A stretch of 6,211 nucleotides of DNA, from NCBI GenBank assembly GCA_022508685.1, contig JAFLUS010000123.1:1-6211 (forward strand), in the 5' to 3' direction. The stretch comes from Prevotellaceae bacterium (GTDB lineage: Bacteria > Bacteroidota > Bacteroidia > Bacteroidales > Bacteroidaceae). Below are positions 1 through 5,934 of this stretch, one piece after another. The notes under the pieces were generated by a model. The model was not told the origin of the DNA and made no database searches. It saw only the letters and a list, made by a program, of their open reading frames with translations. Numbering within the stretch: position 1 is the first letter of the stretch; each line of letters opens with the position of its first letter. The position numbers and the translations under genes were made by a program.

Positions 1-1251
1 GCGCAGGAGTATGGAGATTGGGAGCAGTTTCGCGTGGGCGGTTACGGCGAGATGTTGGCAACGTGGAAGGATTACGGATTGAATCGTTGGGCGTTGCCTT
101 ATGGCAATACGCGGTTGCATCGCAGTACGGTGGCTGTGCCGAGGATGACGTTGGCGGGCGATTACAAGTTGAGTGACAAGTGGGTGCTGGGCATTGAGGT
201 AGAGTTTGAAGCGGGTGGAACCGGTGTGGCGTATGAGATAGAGAGCGGTAGCAGCAGCGAGAATGGGGAGTATGAAACGGAGATTGAAAAAGGTGGTGAA
301 GTGGCGCTCGAGCAGTTCCATGTTACGCGACTGATTTGTAAAGAATTGAACGTGAGGGTAGGGCACATGGTGGTGCCGGTTGGACTGACGAATGCGCACC
401 ACGAACCGATACATTTCTTTGGTACGTCGCGTCCGGAAGGCGAAGCGACGCTGTTGCCCTCGACGTGGCATGAAACGGGCGTGGAGGTGTTTGGCGAGGT
501 GGGCAAGGGTCACTGCCGCTTCGACTACGAAGCAATGGTGGTGGCGGGTGCCAACGCCAATGGGTTTGACCGCTACAATTGGGTGACGAATGGTAAGCAG
601 GGTTTCTTTGAGGAAGATAATTTTACGTGTCCGGCGTGGGGGCTGCGACTGAATTACAGGGGCGTGAAAGGATTGCGCGTCGGTGGTTCGTTCTATTATT
701 GCAGCGATGTGGGCAAGAATGCCGACCAGTTGGTGACGTACAAGGGCATCGGACGAATTCCGCTGCGGATTGTGTCGTTGGATGCACAATATGCGAACCG
801 CTATGTCACGGCGCGTGCGAACTGGTTGCAGGGATGGCTCGCCCACGCGACGGAGTTGTCGCGTGCCAACAAGCGACTGCTAGCGGGGTCGTTCTACGGC
901 CGCACGGAGGTGGTAGCGAAGCGTGTGCTGACTTACAGCGTGGAGGCAGGACTGAATGTGCGTGCCCTATTCCCGTCGTGTGCCAAGATGCCCGACGTGG
1001 TGCCGTTCGTTCACTATACTTATTATAATCCGCAGGAGGAAGGCGACGGAGATGTCGTGATGGACGAGCGTTGCAGGGTTAGCATGTGGCGGATGGGTGT
1101 GAACTGGAAACCATTGCCTAATCTCGTGGTGAAGGCGGATTACAGCACGCGGCAGATTGGAACGAACAAACCATTTGACACAGGACCTTACAACAGCGAG
1201 AATGAGTTTGCCGTCGGAGTGGCTTATGTGGGTTGGTTTTTTAAGAAATGA
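1..1251 (+). CDS. Porin-like outer-membrane beta-barrel protein, 5'-truncated
   Basis: The frame is open from base 1 and ends at TGA 1249-1251, giving 416 visible residues. A GTG at 34 is only an internal codon. The visible product starts Ala-Gln-Glu-Tyr, which looks like the mature end just after a signal peptidase site, so probably little more than the signal peptide is missing. The body is alternating, aromatic-rich and strand-like throughout, as in a porin (for example VGGYGEML, WVLGIEVEFE, LRVGGSFYY, VGVAYVGWFF). A Bacteroidetes porin-like signature, PVGLTNAHHEP, lies at visible residues 126-136, followed by a SRPEGE segment and a TWHETG segment. A Ser/Glu-rich stretch at about 78-97 is probably a surface loop. 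The chain ends WFFKK rather than in a terminal Phe. It should sit in the outer membrane as a channel; the substrate is unknown. It precedes the imelysin gene and is probably its operon partner. G exceeds C far more here than in the genes downstream. The barrel call is firm, the exact family less so. Confidence 0.75.
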   Translation, partial: AQEYGDWEQFRVGGYGEMLATWKDYGLNRWALPYGNTRLHRSTVAVPRMTLAGDYKLSDKWVLGIEVEFEAGGTGVAYEIESGSSSENGEYETEIEKGGEVALEQFHVTRLICKELNVRVGHMVVPVGLTNAHHEPIHFFGTSRPEGEATLLPSTWHETGVEVFGEVGKGHCRFDYEAMVVAGANANGFDRYNWVTNGKQGFFEEDNFTCPAWGLRLNYRGVKGLRVGGSFYYCSDVGKNADQLVTYKGIGRIPLRIVSLDAQYANRYVTARANWLQGWLAHATELSRANKRLLAGSFYGRTEVVAKRVLTYSVEAGLNVRALFPSCAKMPDVVPFVHYTYYNPQEEGDGDVVMDERCRVSMWRMGVNWKPLPNLVVKADYSTRQIGTNKPFDTGPYNSENEFAVGVAYVGWFFKK

Positions 1252-1290
1252 ACGTAAATGATGATATTTAACAGATTAAAACAAACAACA
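1252..1290 (+). promoter_or_regulatory. Leader of imelysin gene with competing ATG pairs and AT-rich inverted repeat
   Basis: This A/T-rich gap separates the porin stop from the preferred imelysin start. ATGATG occurs at 1258-1263 and again at 1291-1296, all in one frame. The bases before 1291 are A-rich with no Shine-Dalgarno site, which is usual for Bacteroidetes. The 5-bp arms TAAAT (1255-1259) and ATTTA (1266-1270) form a short inverted repeat around six bases. This could be a weak operator, but it could equally be chance in AT-rich DNA. No Bacteroidetes TTTG / TAnnTTTG promoter pair is visible. Confidence 0.25.
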
Positions 1291-2511
1291 ATGATGAAAA
1301 AACATCTGATGACATGTGCCATCCTTGCCGCAGGCATGGTGGCAAGTCTCTGCGCTTGCAGCGACGAAGACAAGAATGTGACAACAGGCGGTGGGGCAGA
1401 CCCGCTGTCGGTGGACTACAACAGCGCGAATGCCCGGCAATGGGGCAACTACATGGTGGCAGTGGCGACGTTGTTGCGCATGGATGCCGCGAACCTGTAT
1501 GATGCTTGGACAGGGGACACGTACAAAGGCGGACTGAATTATGCTGAACGCTTCATTCGCCACGACGGCAATCCGTATGGCGGTGCCGGCGATTGCGTGT
1601 TGGAGATTTTGGGCGGTTGCATCGACATTGCCAACGAGGTGGGAACGCAGAAAATCGGTCAGCCTTACCAACTTTACCAATCGGGTAAGACGACGGAGGC
1701 GCTGTATGCCGTAGAGTCGTGGTTCAGTTGGCACTCCATTGCCGACTATGCCAACAACATCCGTTCCATTCGCAATGCCTGCTATGGGTCGTTGGACGGC
1801 ACCATCCATCGTGCTTCACTTTCGGCACTGCTCGCTGCGAAGAATGCGGACTGCGATGCGGAATTGCGTCGGCGCATACAAGCAGCCATTGCAGCCATAG
1901 AGTCGATACCCGACCCCTTCCGCAGCCACATCGTGTGTCGGCAATCGGAAGATGCCATGGATGCGTGTGTGGCATTGGCGGATTATATGGAGCAGACGGT
2001 AAAGCCGTATTTCGAAGCCCACATCACGGATGAGGCGGAACTGAATTCCGCTATCGTGCAGTATGTCAATGGCGTTGTCGTACCGACTTACACGGAATTG
2101 AAGGAGCGGAATGAACGGCTGTACCAAGCCGTGAGGGCATTTCAGAGTGCTCCGTCGGACGCAGCATTCGAAGCCTGTGCCGAAGCGTGGTTCAATGCCC
2201 GCACGCCATGGGAGACAAGTGAAGCGTTCCTCTTCGGGCCTGTGGCAGACGAAGGACTCGACCCCAATATGGACTCGTGGCCGCTCGACGCAGCCGGCAT
2301 CACTGCCATACTGAAATCAGGAAAGTTTCAAGACCTCGAATGGTCGGGCGACTACGTTGCCGAACCCGACGAAGAGAGTGATGATGCCGCATCGCTGTCG
2401 CCCGAAGAGTTGGCAAAGGCACAGAAGATTGCCAATGCACAGAATTTGCGTGGTTACCATACGCTCGAATTTTTGATATTCAAGTCGGGTAAGGCTCGCA
2501 AGGTAAACTGA
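1291..2511 (+). CDS. Imelysin-like lipoprotein (peptidase M75 superfamily), circularly permuted type
   Basis: The protein has 406 residues from ATG 1291. In-frame ATGs at 1294 and 1258 are alternatives; 1258 would put 11 extra residues before a good signal peptide, so 1291/1294 is preferred. Residues 1-22 form a lipoprotein signal with lipobox LCAC. Cys23 is followed by SDEDK, matching the acidic/Lys surface-export signal of Bacteroidetes lipoproteins. The rest is helical. Hallmarks are SWFSWHS (143-149), ARTPWETSEAFLFGPV (303-318), an LDPNMDSWPLD segment (about 323-333) and GYHTLE (388-393, bases 2452-2469), the family's GxHxxE motif. Its place near the C-terminus is that of the permuted Bacteroides ovatus structure; canonical members carry it earlier. 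Structural work argued that the family is not peptidase and probably acts in iron uptake without catalysis. The gene lies between a porin and a di-haem oxidoreductase, a recurring partner. An acidic linker lies at about 358-376. Family assignment is strong, ligand inferred. Confidence 0.93.
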   Translation: MMKKHLMTCAILAAGMVASLCACSDEDKNVTTGGGADPLSVDYNSANARQWGNYMVAVATLLRMDAANLYDAWTGDTYKGGLNYAERFIRHDGNPYGGAGDCVLEILGGCIDIANEVGTQKIGQPYQLYQSGKTTEALYAVESWFSWHSIADYANNIRSIRNACYGSLDGTIHRASLSALLAAKNADCDAELRRRIQAAIAAIESIPDPFRSHIVCRQSEDAMDACVALADYMEQTVKPYFEAHITDEAELNSAIVQYVNGVVVPTYTELKERNERLYQAVRAFQSAPSDAAFEACAEAWFNARTPWETSEAFLFGPVADEGLDPNMDSWPLDAAGITAILKSGKFQDLEWSGDYVAEPDEESDDAASLSPEELAKAQKIANAQNLRGYHTLEFLIFKSGKARKVN

Positions 2512-2527
2512 TAGCAGTTGTATATAT

Positions 2528-3958
2528 ATGGAAAGACCATTGATGTATATTGCCGGGGTGTTGGTGTTGGCATTGTTCGCCTGTAAGGATGAACAAGGAC
2601 TCGACGTAACCGACATCGACATCCCCGATGGATATGCGCTTTCTGCCGGCACTGCGACGAATTTTATGAATTCGTCGCAGGCCTTCGACAACGAAGCCGA
2701 CTGGGTGACGGGACAGAACCTCGTCCGCTTTAACCGAGGTGACCGCCTGTACGACGATGTGCGCACCAGCGGTAATGGCTACGGCGGGGGATTGGGACCG
2801 GTGTATGCAGGATATTCGTGCGGCAGTTGCCACCGCAATGCCGGACGCACCACACCCGGATTGTGGAGCAGTGAGGGAAGTGGCGAATATGGGTTCTCCT
2901 CAATGCTGATTTACATCACGCGCAAGAATGGTGCCTTCTTTCAGGATTATGGGCGTGTGCTCCACGACCAAGCCATCGTCGGGGTGCAGCCCGAGGGAAA
3001 AGCACGTGTGAAGATGCACTATCAGCAATTCCGGTTTCCCGACGGCGAACCCTATGAATTGTGTTATCCCACGTGGACGATTACCGACTGGTATGACTAC
3101 AGCGTCGCCCTCGAAGACCTTTTCTGCACGGTGCGCATTCCGTTACGACATGTAGGTATGGGGCAGATGATGGCGCTCGACCGTAACGAAATCGAGCAGT
3201 TGGCAGCAAGGAGCAACTACCCGGAATACGGCATTAGCGGCCGTGCCAACTACATCACGGAACGAGGTATTCTGCAACTTGGATTGTCGGGCAATAAGGC
3301 GCAACATGCCGACCTCACGGTGGAACTCGGTTTCTCCAGCGACATGGGTGTGACGAACAGCCGTTATCCCGAAGAAATATGCGAAGGACAGCGGCAAGTG
3401 CAGCAGGGCTCGATGATGGGACTGACGTACGACCAACTCGACATCAGTACGGAGGACATGGAGGACGTTGACCTCTACCTGCACTGCCTGAGCGTGCCCG
3501 CACGGCGAAATGTGAACGACCCGAAGGTGAAACGTGGTGAACAGATGTTCTATCAAGCCAAATGCCACCTGTGCCACGTGACGACGCTGCATACGCGTCC
3601 ACGTGGGGCGACGTTGCTGAACGGCACGGAAATTCCGTGGTTGGGCGGACAGACCATTCATCCCTATTCCGACTACTTGCTGCACGACATGGGCAGCGAA
3701 ATCATGGGTGTCGGCTTGAACGACAACTATGTAAGTGGACTGGCACGTGGAAATGAATGGCGCACCACGCCGCTCTGGGGCATCGGGTTGCAGCAGAAAG
3801 TGAATGGGCACACCTATTTTCTGCACGACGGACGTGCACGCAATTTCGTCGAAGCCATCATGTGGCATGGCGGCGAAGGAGAAGCCTCGAAAAATTTATT
3901 CAAAAAAATGCCGAAAGCCGACCGCGATGCCTTGGTGCAATTCCTGTGGTCGCTGTGA
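2528..3958 (+). CDS. Di-haem oxidoreductase lipoprotein (DUF1111 / COG3488)
   Basis: The protein has 476 residues from ATG 2528; an in-frame ATG at 2543 would leave only a very short signal. The N-terminus has a hydrophobic segment and lipobox LFAC with Cys19, then KDEQ, so it is a lipoprotein, perhaps surface-exported. Two c-type haem sites are visible: CGSCH at 98-102 (bases 2819-2833) and CHLCH at 346-350 (bases 3563-3577). The C-terminal half resembles di-haem peroxidase/MauG-type folds and carries family signatures YLLHDMG (383-389), PLWGIGL (415-421), FLHDGR (431-436) and MWHGGE (445-450). Length is normal for the family, whose substrate is not established; it was once called thiol oxidoreductase without proof. 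The haems need export and c-type cytochrome maturation encoded elsewhere. It follows the imelysin stop by 16 bases and is probably cotranscribed. A strong potential hairpin lies at codons 41-52. Identity is firm, reaction unknown. Confidence 0.93.
   Translation: MERPLMYIAGVLVLALFACKDEQGLDVTDIDIPDGYALSAGTATNFMNSSQAFDNEADWVTGQNLVRFNRGDRLYDDVRTSGNGYGGGLGPVYAGYSCGSCHRNAGRTTPGLWSSEGSGEYGFSSMLIYITRKNGAFFQDYGRVLHDQAIVGVQPEGKARVKMHYQQFRFPDGEPYELCYPTWTITDWYDYSVALEDLFCTVRIPLRHVGMGQMMALDRNEIEQLAARSNYPEYGISGRANYITERGILQLGLSGNKAQHADLTVELGFSSDMGVTNSRYPEEICEGQRQVQQGSMMGLTYDQLDISTEDMEDVDLYLHCLSVPARRNVNDPKVKRGEQMFYQAKCHLCHVTTLHTRPRGATLLNGTEIPWLGGQTIHPYSDYLLHDMGSEIMGVGLNDNYVSGLARGNEWRTTPLWGIGLQQKVNGHTYFLHDGRARNFVEAIMWHGGEGEASKNLFKKMPKADRDALVQFLWSL
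2648..2683. repeat. Long perfect-core inverted repeat (hairpin) inside the oxidoreductase gene
   Basis: CTGCGACGAATT (2652-2663) is followed after five bases (2664-2668, TTATG) by its exact reverse complement AATTCGTCGCAG (2669-2680). GGC (2648-2650) also pairs with GCC (2681-2683) if A2651 bulges, giving about 15 paired positions. It starts about 120 bases past the start codon, within the linker region before the first haem site. No T-run follows on either strand, so it does not look like an intrinsic terminator. It may affect translation or mRNA stability, or be a protein site; the role is unknown. Confidence 0.7.
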
Positions 3959-3987
3959 AGTCGGTGTACATCATGTAATCATCACAT

Positions 3988-5202
3988 ATGAAAAAGCATG
4001 TTTTATTTGCCGTGTCGCTGCTGTTGCCCATGGCGCTGTCAGCACAACAAGAGGAAGAAGATACCGAGAACGGCATCGTGTCGGTCGGCGGTAAGCAAGG
4101 TTTCACCCTATCAAGTGAAAAGGGCGATTTCGTATTCAAGCCGTATGCCCTGATTCAGACGACGGCGAACTTCAACTATTACGACGACGAAGGGTTGGAT
4201 AAGGCGTACAACCAAGACAACGTCGCCAATTCGGGATTTGCCATTCCCTATGCCGTGTTGGGGTTCACAGGTAAGGCATTCGAAAAAGTATCGTTCAATT
4301 TGACGCTCAATGCAGCAGCCAGTGGTGGAAACTTGCTGCAACAGGCGTGGTTCGACGTCAAACTCAAAGAGCAATTTGCCGTGAAGGTGGGAAAATTCAA
4401 GACGCCATTCACCCATGCCTATCTTACCACGTTGGGCGAAACTCTGATGCCGACCGTACCCACGTCGCTCACCGCCACCACCATCATGCCTTACACACTC
4501 AATGCCGTTACGCCGACCATCGGAACGGGCTTCGACATCGGCATTGAAGTGCATGGATTGTTGGCGCGGAAATTCGGCTACGAAGTCGGATTGTTCAATG
4601 GAACGGGGTCTGCCGTCAACACTGCAACCAAGACGTTGAGCGACGATTGGCACATCCCTTCGCTGCTCTATGCTGCCCGCCTGACGTGGATGCCCAAAGG
4701 CGTGATGCCCTCCATGCAAGGCAATCCCAATCGTTTGCACGAGGACAAGATGCTGTTGGGCATTTCCGTTTCGGAGAATGTGGAGAGCGAGAGCGAAAGT
4801 ACCAACGACTTGCGTGCCGGCTTTGAGTTCTCCATGCTGAAAAATCGTTGGTATGTAGGCGCGGAAGGTTATCTCATGCGTGTGGGGTTCACCAAACGGC
4901 AGAAAATCGACGAGCATTTTACGTATTGGGGTGCCTATGCACAAGTGGGTTATTTCGTGACCAACCAAGTGCAACTGGCTGCCCGCTACGATTTCATCGA
5001 CCGCAACGGAACGGACAAAGACGGATGGCTCAATATGCCCGCAGTGGGTGTCAACTATTTCTTTCCCCATTCCAATCTGAAGTTGCAAGCCATGTACCAA
5101 TACATTGGTCGCACAGGACACGCCACGCAACTCGACCGCGACAACGACGACCTCGGACAACCCATGCACTCGGCACGCCTGTTGCTGCAATATGCCTTCT
5201 GA
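3988..5202 (+). CDS. Phosphate-selective porin O/P-like outer-membrane protein
   Basis: The protein has 404 residues from ATG 3988. Residues 1-19 are a Sec signal peptide (KK, then a hydrophobic core) cut after ALSA, leaving an acidic mature end QQEEEDTEN. The first strand region, FVFKPYALIQ (48-57), and the segment VKVGKFKTPF in the first third match the entry of OprO/OprP-type porins, where a Gly-Lys-Phe/Pro motif follows a barrel strand. Alternating strands continue to a C-terminal strand ending in Phe (LLLQYAF), the usual beta-barrel assembly signal. Length fits the family. Substrate cannot be deduced: Bacteroidetes members are numerous and many are probably not phosphate channels. The gene starts 29 bases after the oxidoreductase stop and ends 3 bases before the cytochrome lipoprotein gene, suggesting a shared transcript. 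It differs clearly in sequence from the barrel gene at the left edge, so it is not a recent duplicate. Confidence 0.82.
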   Translation: MKKHVLFAVSLLLPMALSAQQEEEDTENGIVSVGGKQGFTLSSEKGDFVFKPYALIQTTANFNYYDDEGLDKAYNQDNVANSGFAIPYAVLGFTGKAFEKVSFNLTLNAAASGGNLLQQAWFDVKLKEQFAVKVGKFKTPFTHAYLTTLGETLMPTVPTSLTATTIMPYTLNAVTPTIGTGFDIGIEVHGLLARKFGYEVGLFNGTGSAVNTATKTLSDDWHIPSLLYAARLTWMPKGVMPSMQGNPNRLHEDKMLLGISVSENVESESESTNDLRAGFEFSMLKNRWYVGAEGYLMRVGFTKRQKIDEHFTYWGAYAQVGYFVTNQVQLAARYDFIDRNGTDKDGWLNMPAVGVNYFFPHSNLKLQAMYQYIGRTGHATQLDRDNDDLGQPMHSARLLLQYAF

Positions 5203-5205
5203 CGG

Positions 5206-5934
5206 ATGATGAAAAGATTGAATTTGTTCCGTGCTTTCAGGCACCTCCTGCCGTTGTTGTCGTGCCTTGCCCTGCTGTCGTGTGACGATGGCAATATCGT
5301 CGAAACTTACATCCATTCGGCAGAAGGTCGCAGCGTGCATCTGACGGCAACGCTCACCGGTCATCAATCATGGGCATCGGGCTACGAACTTGCCTTGGCG
5401 GGTTTTAGTGAAGAAAGCGACTATGCTGCAATCCTGTTGGTGGTACGCCCTGACGCCGACGGCATCGTCGACATCACGATGGAGGGAATTCCCGAAGAAG
5501 TAACCTGTGTCGAACTCTGTGCCGTGAACACCCTCAGGCAACGTGTGGCGACGTTTGCCAAAATCGACGGCGATGCCCTGCGGACGAAGTACATCATCGA
5601 CTTTGCCGTAGGCACGCTCCATGCGAGCATGTTTGCTGCCATTCAGCGCAGCGTGTTCAATACGACGTGTGTCGGTTGCCACCGTGCCACGGAGTCGGCT
5701 GCCGGACTGCCCCTCACCGACGGCAGTGCCTACGAAGCCCTTGTCGGCAAGCCGTCTAAAAAGGACGCCGCACTCCTGTTGGTAGAACCCGGAAATGCTG
5801 CAGCCAGCATGCTCTATCGTGCGCTCACCACAGACGTCAGTTCCACATGGCGATACGACCATACTGCTGAACTGACGTCCGACCGCACCAAACATTTTAT
5901 TCGCGACTGGATGAACGCAGGGGCTTGCGAGTAG
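5206..5934 (+). CDS. Small lipoprotein with C-terminal mono-haem cytochrome c-like domain
   Basis: The protein has 242 residues from ATG 5206; ATG 5209 is an equally possible start. A basic N-terminus and hydrophobic core lead to lipobox LLSC with Cys26, then DDGN, so it is probably a lipoprotein. Residues 30-125 look beta-rich and match no family I can name. Residues about 147-242 resemble a cytochrome c domain: SVFNTTCVGCH with the haem site at 155-159 (bases 5668-5682), then SAAGLPLTDGSAYEALVG, an EPGNAAASMLYRAL segment (194-207), and a final IRDWMNAGA helix. Comparable domains usually carry Met-Pro about 50-60 residues after CxxCH as distal ligand. Here that zone reads WRYDHTAEL, with His219 in place. 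It starts 3 bases after the porin gene, so translational coupling is likely. It may carry electrons to or from the upstream di-haem enzyme (inference). Its 3' end overlaps the convergent gene by 38 bases. The cytochrome call is good, the role is open. Confidence 0.83.
   Translation: MMKRLNLFRAFRHLLPLLSCLALLSCDDGNIVETYIHSAEGRSVHLTATLTGHQSWASGYELALAGFSEESDYAAILLVVRPDADGIVDITMEGIPEEVTCVELCAVNTLRQRVATFAKIDGDALRTKYIIDFAVGTLHASMFAAIQRSVFNTTCVGCHRATESAAGLPLTDGSAYEALVGKPSKKDAALLLVEPGNAAASMLYRALTTDVSSTWRYDHTAELTSDRTKHFIRDWMNAGACE

Noticed and set aside
34..36. GTG as the start of the first gene
   Set aside because: The frame is open to base 1 and the eleven residues before the GTG look like a mature porin N-terminus. 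Starting at 34 would leave the protein without an export signal.
627..1028. 133-codon + strand open frame within the first porin gene
   Set aside because: It is an alternate frame of a convincing barrel gene with no own leader or recognisable product.
1276..1809. 177-codon - strand open frame opposite the imelysin 5' region
   Set aside because: It is antisense to the lipoprotein signal and conserved imelysin core, and its translation resembles no protein family.
3625..3639. CACGGAA-A-TTCCGTG palindrome in the oxidoreductase gene
   Set aside because: A 7-bp stem around a single central base inside coding sequence is weak, and several similar ones are expected by chance in this window.
3143..3868. 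241-codon open frame on the - strand opposite the oxidoreductase gene
   Set aside because: It covers the well-conserved second haem region of the + gene and has no domain, signal peptide or plausible leader of its own.
3959..3987. Possible promoter or terminator between the oxidoreductase and the second porin
   Set aside because: Only short ACAT/ATGT repeats are present, with no T-run and no TTTG / TAnnTTTG pair, so there is nothing beyond chance in 29 bases.
4111..5367. 418-codon open frame on the - strand opposite the O/P-type porin gene
   Set aside because: It runs antisense to a gene with a clear signal peptide, barrel pattern and terminal Phe. Its own translation is low-complexity in character (Gln, Arg, His, Val rich) and shows no recognisable family. 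It is probably a by-product of codon bias on the opposite strand.
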